Shown: positions 1-8,946 of the stretch, one piece after another
Position numbering within the stretch: position 1 is the stretch's first letter
How the letters are laid out: the number at the start of each line of letters is the position of its first letter
Source of the DNA: Streptomyces sp. NBC_01707
GTDB lineage: Bacteria; Actinomycetota; Actinomycetes; Streptomycetales; Streptomycetaceae
DNA: 64,000 bases
Direction: 5' to 3'
Assembly (NCBI RefSeq): GCF_041438805.1
Contig: NZ_CP109190.1
Location: forward strand, 5,208,001-5,272,000
Translations under genes and position numbers: made by a program
The notes under the pieces: generated by a model
What the model was told of the DNA's origin: nothing
What the model saw: only the letters and a program-made list of their open reading frames with translations
Database searches by the model: none

Positions 1-576
1 CCAGGGAAGAAAGGTGCGCTCGATGCCGAGCACCTGCTCGTACGGGACACGGGAGGTCTGTCCGGACAGCGAGACACCGAACTGGTAGACACCGGCGTCG
101 TCGAGCCCCAGTTTTCCGACGGGCACGGACAGCGTGAAGTTCTGCGTGATCCCGGACGGGAGCTTCGCGATCTTCAGTGTGTACTTGCCGCCGATCGCCG
201 CCGGATCGCTTCCGGGGACATACCCGGTGCGTTCTGCTGCCGTGTCGATGGATGTCCTGCCGAACAGTCGCGGCCCCACCCGCAGGTCGACCCGGGCATC
301 GGTGACCGTTTCCTTGCTCCTGTTGGTCAACGTGCCGGAGACAGTGAGTGTGTCCCCCTTCACCGGCGCGCTGGGGGCCAGGGAGTCCAGGGTCACGTCA
401 ACGGTGCTGGAGCCGGACGGAGCCTTGCTCGCCTCGTCGGCCTGCGCCCCGGGCACGGCCGGACCGGCGAGCAGAGTGGCGACGAGCGGCGCTCCGAGGA
501 TCACGGAGGCTGTGCGCCGCAGCCACCGGCGGGCAGGAGAGTGACTGATCCCCTGAATGTCTGCCGCCTCGGCCAC
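1..576 (-). CDS. DUF6049-type secreted/membrane protein, N-terminal part
   Basis: Partial gene on the minus strand; the coding frame runs off the left edge, so only the first 192 codons are visible. The GTG start at 576-574 is preceded by a GAGGGACGG ribosome site. The N-terminus has an arginine-rich n-region, a hydrophobic stretch (SVILGAPLVATLLAGPAVPG, about residues 22-41) and an AQA-D cleavage-like site, so it is probably exported. The mature part has beta-sandwich-like text (LDSLAPSAPVKGDTLTVSGT) like the extracellular domain of the actinobacterial DUF6049 family, which I recall lying next to murJ and the CCA-adding enzyme in Streptomyces. Function is unknown, with a cell-envelope role likely. 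It is divergent from cca. Confidence 0.75.
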   Translation of the reverse strand, partial: MAEAADIQGISHSPARRWLRRTASVILGAPLVATLLAGPAVPGAQADEASKAPSGSSTVDVTLDSLAPSAPVKGDTLTVSGTLTNRSKETVTDARVDLRVGPRLFGRTSIDTAAERTGYVPGSDPAAIGGKYTLKIAKLPSGITQNFTLSVPVGKLGLDDAGVYQFGVSLSGQTSRVPYEQVLGIERTFLPW

Positions 577-759
577 GCGCCCGTCCGTCCCTCGTCGTAG
601 TCAGCTGCTGTCGATCGTTGTCCGTTGCTGCGTCCCCGCATGGTAACGATGTGCGCGGGGGCCACGTGCTCGGGAGTGCGCTTGATGATCGGGAGAGTCT
701 TGCAGGGCGAAAAGAAACGATGACGCCCGGGCCGGTCCGGGCACGTACCCTTTTCTGTT
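577..759. promoter_or_regulatory. Divergent promoter region, DUF6049 gene / cca
   Basis: This 183-bp gap separates the two divergent genes. Just before the cca GTG start (760) is TACCCT at 746-751, a plausible -10 element. It would place transcription start at or within a couple of bases of the start codon, and no purine-rich ribosome site is present. That combination suggests a leaderless cca transcript, which is common in Streptomyces. This is inference from spacing only. Confidence 0.35.
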
Positions 760-2202
760 GTGCCGAACGCCAATGAAGACATTTCCAGTGCCCTGACCCA
801 GGTGCAGCACCGCGCAGTCAGTGAACTGCTGCGGGTGTCCCCGGTCGCCGACGACCTCGCCCGCCGTTTCCAGGATGCCGGATTCAGTCTCGCCCTGGTT
901 GGCGGCTCGGTCCGGGACGCGCTTCTCGGCAGGCTGGGGAACGACCTGGACTTCACCACCGATGCCCGCCCCGAGGACGTCCTGAAGATCGTCCGTCCGT
1001 GGGCGGACTCGGTGTGGGAGGTCGGTATCGCCTTCGGCACGGTGGGGTGTCAGAAGAACGGCTACCAGATCGAAGTCACCACATATCGGTCGGAGGCGTA
1101 CGACAGGACCTCGCGCAAGCCGGAGGTTTCCTACGGCGACTCCATCGAGGAAGACCTGGTTCGCCGCGATTTCACGGTCAACGCGATGGCCGTCGCACTG
1201 CCGCAGAAGGAATTCATCGACCCGCACGGCGGCCGCGAGGACCTGGCGGAGCGTGTGCTGCGCACCCCTGGGACGGCCGAGGAGTCGTTTTCCGACGACC
1301 CGCTGCGGATGCTGCGCGCCGCACGCTTCGCCGCGCAGTTGGACTTCGATGTCGCCACCGATGTGGTCACCGCGATGACTGAGATGGCAGGACGCATCGA
1401 GATCGTCTCCGCCGAACGGGTGCGTGAGGAGCTCAACAAGCTGCTGCTCTCCGCTCACCCTCGGAAGGGTCTTGGCTTGCTGGTCTCCACGGGACTGGCG
1501 CAGCAGGTACTGCCGGAGCTGCCCGCACTGCGACTTGAAAGTGACGAGCATCACCGTCACAAGGATGTCTACGAGCACTCGCTGACCGTCCTGGAGCAGG
1601 CGATCGATCTGGAGGAGGACGGACCCGACCTCACTCTGCGCCTCGCGGCGCTGCTCCATGACATCGGCAAGCCGCGGACCCGGCGCTTCGAGAAGGACGG
1701 GCGCGTCTCGTTCCATCACCACGAGGTGGTGGGCGCCAAGATGGTCAAGAAGCGAATGGCTGAGCTCAAGTACTCCAACGACATGATCAAGGATGTCGCG
1801 AAGCTGGTGGAGCTGCATCTGCGCTTCCACGGCTACGGCGACGGGGAGTGGACCGACTCCGCAGTTCGCCGGTATGTGCGTGATGCGGGTCCGCTGCTGG
1901 AGCGGCTCCACAAACTGACCCGCTCTGACTGCACGACGCGGAACAAGCGCAAGGCCGGTGCCCTCTCGCGGACGTATGACGCACTTGAGGAGCGTATTGC
2001 GCAGCTGAAGAACCAGGAGGAGCTGGACGCCATCCGGCCCGACCTGGACGGCAACGAGATCATGCAGACGCTGGGCGTCGGCCCCGGGCCGGTGATCGGC
2101 AAGGCATACGCGTTCCTGCTGGAGCTGCGGATGGAGCACGGCCCGATGGGGCACGATGCCGCGGTCGCTGAGCTCAAGAAGTGGTGGGCCGCGCAGAGCT
2201 GA
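760..2202 (+). CDS. cca: CCA tRNA nucleotidyltransferase (class II, HD domain)
   Basis: This enzyme adds or repairs the 3'-terminal CCA of tRNAs in the cytoplasm. The 480-residue product has the class II nucleotidyltransferase head: GGSVRD at 48-53 and the catalytic D62-L-D64 (NDLDF). The polyA polymerase/CCA family head, neck and RNA-binding region follow (SDDPLRMLRAARFAAQL). A C-terminal HD phosphohydrolase domain shows HHRHKDVYEHS near 262-275 and the HD pair LLHDIGKP at 300-301. Length and architecture fit the actinobacterial CCA-adding enzyme, annotated pcnA in S. coelicolor. GTG 760 is used as start; no Shine-Dalgarno is visible, so a leaderless mRNA is likely. The gene is followed by the parS-containing region. 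Confidence 0.93.
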   Translation: MPNANEDISSALTQVQHRAVSELLRVSPVADDLARRFQDAGFSLALVGGSVRDALLGRLGNDLDFTTDARPEDVLKIVRPWADSVWEVGIAFGTVGCQKNGYQIEVTTYRSEAYDRTSRKPEVSYGDSIEEDLVRRDFTVNAMAVALPQKEFIDPHGGREDLAERVLRTPGTAEESFSDDPLRMLRAARFAAQLDFDVATDVVTAMTEMAGRIEIVSAERVREELNKLLLSAHPRKGLGLLVSTGLAQQVLPELPALRLESDEHHRHKDVYEHSLTVLEQAIDLEEDGPDLTLRLAALLHDIGKPRTRRFEKDGRVSFHHHEVVGAKMVKKRMAELKYSNDMIKDVAKLVELHLRFHGYGDGEWTDSAVRRYVRDAGPLLERLHKLTRSDCTTRNKRKAGALSRTYDALEERIAQLKNQEELDAIRPDLDGNEIMQTLGVGPGPVIGKAYAFLLELRMEHGPMGHDAAVAELKKWWAAQS

Positions 2203-2214
2203 GGTCGGAGCCGG

Positions 2215-2240
2215 CGTCATGTTTCACGTGAAACATGACG
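2215..2240. other. parS: parS site 1 in a 26-bp perfect palindrome
   Basis: The exact Streptomyces ParB-binding site GTTTCACGTGAAAC lies at 2221-2234. Its symmetry continues without mismatch to 13 bp per arm (2215-2227 / 2228-2240). ParB (SpoOJ family) loads at these sites to organise and segregate the origin region. It sits 12 bp after the cca stop codon. That the sequence is parS is established from the known consensus; occupancy here is inference. Confidence 0.93.
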
Positions 2241-2245
2241 TGACC

Positions 2246-2295
2246 GACGCGACGAGGGGCGCTGTTTCACGTGAAACAGCGCCCCTCGTCGCGTC
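2246..2295. other. parS: parS site 2 at the centre of a 50-bp perfect palindrome
   Basis: A second exact parS core lies at 2264-2277. The symmetry extends to 25 bp on each side (2246-2270 / 2271-2295) with no spacer and no mismatch. Read as RNA, this would form a very stable hairpin between the converging cca (+) and MFS (-) genes, so one element may act both as ParB site and as bidirectional terminator. The outer arm GACGAGGGGCGC is not part of the parS consensus. Confidence 0.92.
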
Positions 2296-2429
2296 TACCG
2301 GCTTGGAGGTCACCCCGTCGGTTACGGCCGTGGGGTAGCTGCCCGTAGAAGGGTCCGGGGCCTTGCTGTTGCGTAGAGGTCATTCGGCGCTTTCGGATGT
2401 GCGCCTCCCTCCCATCGGTGCACGCACGC

Positions 2430-3713
2430 TTACAGCGCTCCGGCGACGCGGCTCCATCGGAACATCGTCACTGCGACGATCGTGTAGAGCGCGGCAACTC
2501 CGATCACCACCGCGGCCGACTCGCCGTCAGGAGGAAGGACCAGGGCGGCTGCTGCAGCAGCACCTACAAAAGCCACGTTGAACAACACGTCGTAGAGGGA
2601 GAAGATCCGGCCTCGGAAGGAGTCGTCCACCGACGCCTGCACGACGGTGTCCGTTGCGATCTTCGCTCCCTGGGTGACCACTCCGAGGACGAACGCCGCG
2701 ACCAGCATCGGTCCGGGCCTGAACCACAACCCCAGCGCGGGTTCGAGGACGGCGGCCGCGGCGGCACAGGCCGCCATCCAGCGGAGCCGGCCGAGCCACC
2801 CCACAGCCCAGGGCGTCACCAGCGCGGCCGCGAAAAATCCCGCACCTGAGAACCCCACGGCAAGGCCGAGCAGGGCCAGCCCGCCGGAGTTGCTGTCGGA
2901 CCAGGCGTACCGGCACAGCATCAGCACCATGACGGTCAGCGCCCCGTAGCAGAACCGGATCACCGTGATGGCCGCCAGCGCCCGTGCCGCATCCTTCCGC
3001 TCCGACAGATGGCGCAGTCCGTCGACGAGCCCCCGTGCGGTGGTGGCCAGGGCGTCCCTCAGTCGGAGACGGGGGCCGCCCGGATCCGGCCCGAGAAGAT
3101 CGGCCGCAAGGCGTAGGGACGCCAATGCTGACGCCAGATAGAGCCCCGCGCCCAGCAGCACGACCGCTGCATCCGAGTCCGCCGCGACCAGACGTACGGC
3201 GAAGGCGAGGCCGCCGCCTGCCGTGGCGGCGAGCGTTCCCGCGGTCGGTGAGAGCGAGTTGGCCATGACCAGCCGGTCCTCGTCGACGACCCGGGGCAGC
3301 GCGGCCGAGAGGCCCGCCAGCACAAAGCGGTTGACCGCGGTGACGCACAGCGCCGAGGCGTAGAAGAGCCAGTCGGGCGCGGTGCCGAGGATCAGCAGGG
3401 CGGTGCAGCAGGCGAGGGCGGTGCGCAGCAGATTGCCGTACAGAAAGACCTGACGGCGCGGCCAGCGGTCCAGGAAGACGCCGGCGAAGGGGCCGATGAG
3501 GGAGTACGGAAGCAGCAGTACGGCCATCGCGGAGGCGATGGCTCCCGCCGATGTCTGCTTCTCCGGGGAGAAGACGACGTGCGCGGCGAGGGCGACCTGG
3601 TAGACGCCGTCGGCGGACTGGGAGAGGAGCCGTACGACGAGCAGACGACGGAAGTTCCGAAGGCGCAGGAGTACGCGCAGATCACGTACGACGGGCATGA
3701 GGGCAAGGGTCAC
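2430..3713 (-). CDS. MFS transporter
   Basis: Integral membrane permease of the major facilitator superfamily; the substrate cannot be told. The 427-residue product has about 10-12 hydrophobic segments. It also shows the MFS-3-like layout seen in actinobacterial efflux-type permeases: an N-terminal LRNFRRLLVVRLLSQSADGVYQ, then PYSLIGPFAGVFLDRWPRRQV, which matches the loop 2-3 motif. The start is uncertain. GTG 3713 lies 3 bp downstream of a large terminator-like hairpin (3717-3757) with no ribosome site. ATG 3698 (MPVVRDLRVLL) has no clear ribosome site either. A leaderless message or readthrough from the MIPS gene is possible. The gene is convergent with cca across the parS region. Confidence 0.85.
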   Translation of the reverse strand: MTLALMPVVRDLRVLLRLRNFRRLLVVRLLSQSADGVYQVALAAHVVFSPEKQTSAGAIASAMAVLLLPYSLIGPFAGVFLDRWPRRQVFLYGNLLRTALACCTALLILGTAPDWLFYASALCVTAVNRFVLAGLSAALPRVVDEDRLVMANSLSPTAGTLAATAGGGLAFAVRLVAADSDAAVVLLGAGLYLASALASLRLAADLLGPDPGGPRLRLRDALATTARGLVDGLRHLSERKDAARALAAITVIRFCYGALTVMVLMLCRYAWSDSNSGGLALLGLAVGFSGAGFFAAALVTPWAVGWLGRLRWMAACAAAAAVLEPALGLWFRPGPMLVAAFVLGVVTQGAKIATDTVVQASVDDSFRGRIFSLYDVLFNVAFVGAAAAAALVLPPDGESAAVVIGVAALYTIVAVTMFRWSRVAGAL

Positions 3714-3716
3714 ATA

Positions 3717-3757
3717 CGTTGAGGGTCCCCGGGCGGATTACCCGGGGACCCTCAACG
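3717..3757. terminator. Strong hairpin terminator after ino1
   Basis: A perfect inverted repeat has a 17-bp stem (CGTTGAGGGTCCCCGGG / complement) around a 7-nt loop (CGGATTA at 3734-3740). It lies 66 bp past the ino1 stop on the minus strand and directly abuts the MFS start codon. There is no T-tract, as is usual for Streptomyces terminators. Confidence 0.8.
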
Positions 3758-3822
3758 ATGTGGGAGAGGCGGAGCGTTGCCGCTCATCGCCCTCCTACGG
3801 TGACACGCCGTTTCCGGTCGGG

Positions 3823-4905
3823 TCAGCGCTCGACGTCGCCGTTGATGAACTTCTCGACGTTCTCACGGGCCTCGTCGTCGAAGTACTGGACCGGCGGGGA
3901 CTTCATGAAGTACGAGGACGCGGAGAGGATCGGGCCACCGATGCCGCGGTCCTTGGCGATCTTCGCGGCACGCACGGCGTCGATGATGACACCGGCGGAG
4001 TTCGGGGAGTCCCAGACCTCGAGCTTGTACTCCAGGTTCAGCGGAACGTCACCGAAGGCGCGACCCTCGAGGCGCACGTACGCCCACTTGCGGTCGTCCA
4101 GCCAGGCCACGTAGTCCGACGGGCCGATGTGCACGTTGTCGGCACCCAGCTCACGGTCACGGATCTGGGAGGTGACGGCCTGCGTCTTGGAGATCTTCTT
4201 GGACTCAAGGCGCTCACGCTCGAGCATGTTCTTGAAGTCCATGTTGCCGCCGACGTTCAGCTGCATCGTGCGGTCCAGGACGACGCCCCGGTCCTCGAAG
4301 AGCTTCGCCATCACACGGTGCGTGATGGTGGCGCCGACCTGCGACTTGATGTCGTCGCCGACGATCGGGACACCGGCCTCGGTGAACTTGTCGGCCCACT
4401 CCTTGGTGCCGGCGATGAAGACCGGGAGGGCGTTGACGAACGCGACCTTGGCGTCGATGGCGCACTGCGCGTAGAACTTCGCAGCGACCTCGGAACCGAC
4501 GGGCAGGTAGCAGACGAGAACGTCGACCTGCTTGTCCTTGAGGACCTGGACGATGTCGACCGGGGCCTCGGGGGACTCCTCGATGGTCTCGCGGTAGTAC
4601 TTGCCCAGACCGTCGTGGGTGTGGCCGCGCTGGACCGTCACGCCGGTGTTCGGGACGTCGGCGATCTTGATCGTGTTGTTCTCGCTGGCGCCGATGGCGT
4701 CCGCGAGGTCGAGTCCGACCTTCTTCGCGTCGACATCGAAGGCGGCGACGAACTCGACGTCACGCACGTGGTAGTCGCCGAACTGGACGTGCATCAGACC
4801 GGGCACCTTGCCGGCCGGATCGGCGTCCTTGTAGTACTCGACGCCCTGCACCAGCGAGGCGGCGCAGTTGCCCACGCCGACGATGGCTACGCGAACCGAA
4901 CCCAT
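3823..4905 (-). CDS. ino1: myo-Inositol-1-phosphate synthase
   Basis: This enzyme converts glucose-6-phosphate to inositol-1-phosphate with NAD, the first step toward phosphatidylinositol and mycothiol in actinobacteria. The 360-residue protein starts with the Rossmann motif [16 protein letters not shown] (residues 6-21). It also contains the conserved synthase stretches [41 protein letters not shown] and [12 protein letters not shown]. This is the short actinobacterial form, against roughly 500 residues in eukaryotes. The start is ATG 4905. It lies 67 bp downstream of the padR-like gene on the same strand and is probably cotranscribed with it, which suggests that regulator controls inositol synthesis. 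Confidence 0.96.
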   Translation of the reverse strand: MGSVRVAIVGVGNCAASLVQGVEYYKDADPAGKVPGLMHVQFGDYHVRDVEFVAAFDVDAKKVGLDLADAIGASENNTIKIADVPNTGVTVQRGHTHDGLGKYYRETIEESPEAPVDIVQVLKDKQVDVLVCYLPVGSEVAAKFYAQCAIDAKVAFVNALPVFIAGTKEWADKFTEAGVPIVGDDIKSQVGATITHRVMAKLFEDRGVVLDRTMQLNVGGNMDFKNMLERERLESKKISKTQAVTSQIRDRELGADNVHIGPSDYVAWLDDRKWAYVRLEGRAFGDVPLNLEYKLEVWDSPNSAGVIIDAVRAAKIAKDRGIGGPILSASSYFMKSPPVQYFDDEARENVEKFINGDVER

Positions 4906-4972
4906 TCCGGTTGCTCCCTGTGTTGAGTGTTCTCGGTGATTCCGATGAAGGTCCGGCGGAACTGCCGGGACT

Positions 4973-5680
4973 TCATTTGCGGGTGTCGTCGGACGGATCC
5001 GGCGGGGTGTGACCCCGATGCCGGGGCAGGCCGTCCGACTCTCCTGCTGTGTTCTGCGGAGCCGAGCTCTCGGGCGAGGATCGTCGCTGATCCCGTCCCG
5101 ACCGCTCGCTCTCGATGAGCTCGTTCAGCCAGCGCACTTCGCGCTCCACGGACTCCATGCCATGTCGCTGCAGCTCAAGTGTGTAGTCGTCGAGTCGTTC
5201 GCGGGTCCGTGCCAGAGAGGCGCGCATCTTCTCCAGGCGCTCCTCCAGCCGACTGCGGCGGCCTTCCAGCACGCGCATCCGCACCTCGTGCTCCGTCTGC
5301 CCGAAGAAGGCGAAGCGGGCTGCGAAGTGCTCGTCCTCCCAGGAGTCGGGGCCGGTGTGCGAGAGCAGCTCCTCGAAGTGCTCCTTACCTTCTGCCGTCA
5401 GCCGGTAGACGATCTTGGCGCGGCGCCCTGCCAGTGAAGAGGCAGGGGCGACCGCACGGCCGGTGGCGGGCGGGAGGTCGGCGGGAGCATTTCCTGTCTC
5501 CTCGATCAACCAGCCGTTCGCGACCAGCGTCTTGAGGCAGGGGTAGAGGGTGCCGTAGCTGAAGGCGCGAAAGATCCCCAACGAGGTGTTGAGGCGTTTG
5601 CGCAGTTCGTACCCGTGCATCGGCGACTCGCGGAGCAGGCCGAGTACGGCGAATTCGAGGATGCCGGAGCGTCTGCTCAA
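4973..5680 (-). CDS. PadR family transcriptional regulator
   Basis: A 235-residue protein with an N-terminal PadR winged helix ([24 protein letters not shown], then [17 protein letters not shown]). A longer helical C-terminal part rich in Glu/Arg ([28 protein letters not shown]) looks like the dimerisation coiled coil. The unstructured tail is Ser/Pro-rich. Start TTG 5680 is chosen because AAGGAGGAGG lies 6 nt upstream. A perfect 10-1-10 palindrome 50-70 bp upstream (5731-5751) is a likely autoregulatory operator. It is followed by ino1 in the same direction. The ligand is unknown. Confidence 0.9.
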   Translation of the reverse strand: MSRRSGILEFAVLGLLRESPMHGYELRKRLNTSLGIFRAFSYGTLYPCLKTLVANGWLIEETGNAPADLPPATGRAVAPASSLAGRRAKIVYRLTAEGKEHFEELLSHTGPDSWEDEHFAARFAFFGQTEHEVRMRVLEGRRSRLEERLEKMRASLARTRERLDDYTLELQRHGMESVEREVRWLNELIESERSGRDQRRSSPESSAPQNTAGESDGLPRHRGHTPPDPSDDTRK

Positions 5681-6057
5681 CTTCGCCTCCTCCTTACTCC
5701 GAGTGCTCTCGTGGAGCCCTATGCCGAGCTGATGTATCGACTCGATACATCCCGACGATAGATCGCTCGCCGCATTGCGACAAGGGGGGCCGTCGTGAGC
5801 GGCGTCACATCATCAATTCGTGGGAAGCGACTTGCGTTATTTGGGGTGAACTTCGGCTCTAGGGGGGTTTTGACCGTGCGTAGTCTGTGCGGCATGCAGA
5901 CCACCGGGAACCGTGTGGCGTCCGCGCGCGTCAGTCATCGCGGACCTGCCGGATCGGCTGCGGATGAGCCTGTCGCAGGGCTGGTCCGTAATTCGGGGGG
6001 ACCGGATCTCAACTGCCGCTTCCAGGCGTTCTCGCCTGCCCGAGGAGTAGTCGTTCG
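5681..6057. other. 377-bp divergent intergenic region, padR / PBP
   Basis: Besides the palindrome at 5731-5751 I see no gene here. A small open frame that ends in the ATGA at the PBP start has no good start or composition. TTGACC at about 5870 could be a -35 element for the PBP gene, but its -10 partner is unclear. Confidence 0.4.
5731..5751. promoter_or_regulatory. Perfect palindrome, candidate PadR operator
   Basis: GATGTATCGA (5731-5740), C, TCGATACATC (5742-5751) is a perfect inverted repeat with one central base. It contains ATGT...ACAT, the half-site style known for PadR proteins. It lies upstream of the padR-like gene and within the divergent gap to the PBP gene, so it could act on both. 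Confidence 0.6.
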
Positions 6058-8808
6058 ATGAGCGAGCACCGTCGCAAAACGCAGCAACCGCAAGGTGGCG
6101 GGCGTGCCGCGGCCAGACGAGCCGCCCAGTCGTCCTCAGGACGCCGTGCAGCGCCGTCACGCGGAGTAACTTCCGAGTCACCTTCCGATTCCTACGGCGG
6201 GGAGAGTCCCTACGGCGGACGCGCCGAGGCCAGGAGAGCCGCCCAGCGCGGCGGGCGCCGTGCCGCCGAGGGGGGTGGTGCAGGTAATGGTGGAGGGGGT
6301 CGTCGTCGCGGTGGCGGCGACGGGCGCGAAGGCCCCGGCCGGGGCCGCGGACGCGGTAATCAGCCTCCTGCCAAGAAGCGCTTCATCGACTACCCGCGCG
6401 CCGGCAAGTACGGAGCGAGGCGCTGGGTGCCGTCGTGGAAGCTGGTCTCCAGCCTGTGTATCGGCTTCCTCGGCCTGCTCATGGGCTTCGCCGGGCTGGC
6501 TTACGCGATGGTCGGCACGCCCACGATTAAGGCGGCCGCCAAGGCGGAGAACAACGTCTACTACTGGGCCGACAACACGCAGATGGTCGCGACGGGTGGT
6601 GAGACCAACCGCCAGGTCATCGATTACTCACAGATTCCCGCAGCGATGCGGAACGCCGTCATCTCGGCGGAGAACAAGTCGTTCGAAACGGACAGCGGAA
6701 TCGACCCCATGGGTATCGCCCGAGCCTTCTACAACATGGCCAAGGGCGGTGAGACCCAGGGTGGCTCGACGATCACCCAGCAGTATGTGAAGAACTCACG
6801 GCTCAACCAGGAGCAGACCCTGAGCCGTAAGTTCGAAGAGCTCTTCATCACGCTCAAGGTGGGCAAGACCGAATCCAAGCGCAAGATCATGGAGGGTTAC
6901 CTCAACATCTCGTACTACGGACGAGGTGCATCAGGAATCCAGGCCGCAGCGCGCACGTACTACGGCAAGGACGCCAAGGATCTGGACGCGAGCGAGTGTG
7001 CCTTCCTGGCCACGCTGCTCAAGGGCGCGACCTACTACGACCCGGCGGGTGCGCCCGAGTACGACCCCGTACAGGCGACCGCGGCAAAGAATTTGGATCG
7101 CGCGAAGAAGCGCTGGGCCTGGATCCTCGAGGAAGAGGTGAAGGACGGCCGGTTGGGGGCTGGGGACCGCCAGAAGTTCCTGAAGAAGGGGTTCCCCATG
7201 CCGGACCCGCCGAAGAAGAGTGCGCAGTTGGGCGGCCAGATCGGTTATCTGGTGGACCTGGCCAAGGCGAACTTCCTCAACAACAACGACAAGGGCATCA
7301 CCGCGGACAAGCTTGCCCAGGGCGGATACGAGATCCACACCACCTTCGTCAAGGACAAGGTGGACAAACTCAACGCCGCGGTCAAGAAGGTCTACGACAA
7401 CAAGATCAAGCCGAAGCAGCGCCCCACGACGGACACGCACGTCCAGTTCGGTGGCGCGTCGGTGGATCCGAATACCGGTGCCATCGCCGCGATCTACGGC
7501 GGCCAGAATGCGACGACGCACTACACCAACAACGCCGACACCACCGGTGCACAGGTCGGTTCGACCTTCAAGCCGTTCGTGCTGACGGCGGCGATGGAGT
7601 ACGGCAAGCGTGACCCGGCCGGCGGTCCGGACCAGGGCGAGTCCGAACGTACCCAGGTCTCACCGAAGAGCATCTACAACGCCGACGACCAGCTGAAGAT
7701 CAAGAAGTACAACGGTGAAGTCTGGACCGATGAGAACGGCAAGGAGTGGCTGCAGTCCAACGACGGCCATGAGTCGAGGGGGAACATCACCCTTCGCGAG
7801 GCCATGCAGTGGTCCGCCAACTCCCCGTACGTCCAGCTCGGTATGGACGTCGGCACCGACAAGGTGAAGGAGGTCGCCGTCGCCGCGGGTCTGCGCGACG
7901 ACCGCTCCATGGCGGACTCGACCGTTCCGTCCTTCTCCATCGGTACGTCGCAGCCGAGTGCGATCCGGATGGCAGGGGCGTACGGCACCTTCGCCACCAG
8001 CGGAATGCAGCGCGACCCGTACTCGGTCGAAGAGGTCAAGCTGCGCGGCGAGGTCATCTACCAGCACAAGAAGGTCAACAAGCGCGCCTTCGACCCCGCC
8101 ATCGCCGACAACGTCACCGACGTCCTGAAGAACGTCGTGGAGAAGGGGACCGGCACGCCTGCCCGGATCCCCGGCCGCGACGTGGCGGGCAAGACGGGTA
8201 CGACGGACGACAACAAGTCCGCCTGGTTCGTGGGCTACACCCGGGAGCTGTCGACGGCCATCAGCATGTACCGGCTGGACGACAACGAGAAGCACAAGAA
8301 CCGTAAGTTCGAGAAGATGTACGGCACGGGTGGCGAGCAGACGATCCACGGTGCCTCGTTCCCGGCCCAGATCTGGCATGACTACATGATCGAAGCGCTG
8401 AAGGGAACGACGCCCGAGAGCTTCCCGAAGCCGCAGCCCTGGGGCGACACGGTCTACGGCGGCGGCGCGAAGAGCCCCAGCCCGACGCCGAGCGACGTGC
8501 CTTCGGAGACCCCCTCCAGTACGCCGTCCACGACGCCTTCGACGACACCCTCCGTTCCGACGCCCGACCCGAGCAACAGCTGCGGGGCATGGGACTGGAA
8601 CTGCCAGAACAACAACGGTGGCACCAACAGCGGAACGGATACCGGCGGCGGCACCACCACCGGCACGACCGATGGTGGTACGGGCAGTACGGACACCGGA
8701 ACCACCACCGGTACGTCAGCAGGCGACGGTGGTACCACGGACACCGGCGGCAACGGCAACGGCAACGGCAACGGGAGCGGGAACATCTTCGGAGGCCCGG
8801 CCGGGTAG
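6058..8808 (+). CDS. Bifunctional penicillin-binding protein (GT51 + transpeptidase)
   Basis: A class A PBP that polymerises lipid II and cross-links peptidoglycan at the outer face of the membrane. Layout of the 916 residues: a cytoplasmic Gly/Arg/Ala-rich tail of about 120 residues with repeated RRAAQ-like words; one membrane segment near 128-150; the GT51 glycosyltransferase with ENKSFE near 205 and GGSTITQQYVKN near 235; and a transpeptidase with S502-T-F-K, SANS near 586 and KTGTT near 712. The extracellular tail is Ser/Thr/Pro/Gly-rich, ending in repeated GN. Start ATG 6058 has CGAGGAG upstream. Both catalytic centres look intact. Confidence 0.95.
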   Translation: MSEHRRKTQQPQGGGRAAARRAAQSSSGRRAAPSRGVTSESPSDSYGGESPYGGRAEARRAAQRGGRRAAEGGGAGNGGGGRRRGGGDGREGPGRGRGRGNQPPAKKRFIDYPRAGKYGARRWVPSWKLVSSLCIGFLGLLMGFAGLAYAMVGTPTIKAAAKAENNVYYWADNTQMVATGGETNRQVIDYSQIPAAMRNAVISAENKSFETDSGIDPMGIARAFYNMAKGGETQGGSTITQQYVKNSRLNQEQTLSRKFEELFITLKVGKTESKRKIMEGYLNISYYGRGASGIQAAARTYYGKDAKDLDASECAFLATLLKGATYYDPAGAPEYDPVQATAAKNLDRAKKRWAWILEEEVKDGRLGAGDRQKFLKKGFPMPDPPKKSAQLGGQIGYLVDLAKANFLNNNDKGITADKLAQGGYEIHTTFVKDKVDKLNAAVKKVYDNKIKPKQRPTTDTHVQFGGASVDPNTGAIAAIYGGQNATTHYTNNADTTGAQVGSTFKPFVLTAAMEYGKRDPAGGPDQGESERTQVSPKSIYNADDQLKIKKYNGEVWTDENGKEWLQSNDGHESRGNITLREAMQWSANSPYVQLGMDVGTDKVKEVAVAAGLRDDRSMADSTVPSFSIGTSQPSAIRMAGAYGTFATSGMQRDPYSVEEVKLRGEVIYQHKKVNKRAFDPAIADNVTDVLKNVVEKGTGTPARIPGRDVAGKTGTTDDNKSAWFVGYTRELSTAISMYRLDDNEKHKNRKFEKMYGTGGEQTIHGASFPAQIWHDYMIEALKGTTPESFPKPQPWGDTVYGGGAKSPSPTPSDVPSETPSSTPSTTPSTTPSVPTPDPSNSCGAWDWNCQNNNGGTNSGTDTGGGTTTGTTDGGTGSTDTGTTTGTSAGDGGTTDTGGNGNGNGNGSGNIFGGPAG

Positions 8809-8877
8809 CGCCCGGCAGGCAAGCGCTCCGCGCGGCCGACAGGCCGACAAAGGTGGAGCCGCAGGAGGACGTCCCCA

Positions 8878-8909
8878 AGGGCCGCCGCACCACTCGGTGC
8901 GGCGGCCCT
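8878..8909 (+). terminator. Hairpin terminator after the PBP gene
   Basis: A perfect 14-bp stem (AGGGCCGCCGCACC / complement) with loop ACTC lies 70 bp past the PBP stop and ahead of the glycosyltransferase gene. Confidence 0.8.
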
Positions 8910-8946
8910 CGCCGTCTCCACAGTCCCGTACGGCAGGATGTGCGGC

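Noticed and set aside
2156..2338. Small plus-strand open frame containing MFHVKHDV
   Set aside because: It consists of the end of cca plus the two parS palindromes; no ribosome site and no protein-like composition.
5795..6061. 88-codon frame ending in ATGA at the PBP start
   Set aside because: No ribosome site, odd composition, and it covers the promoter region; the coupling-like overlap looks accidental.
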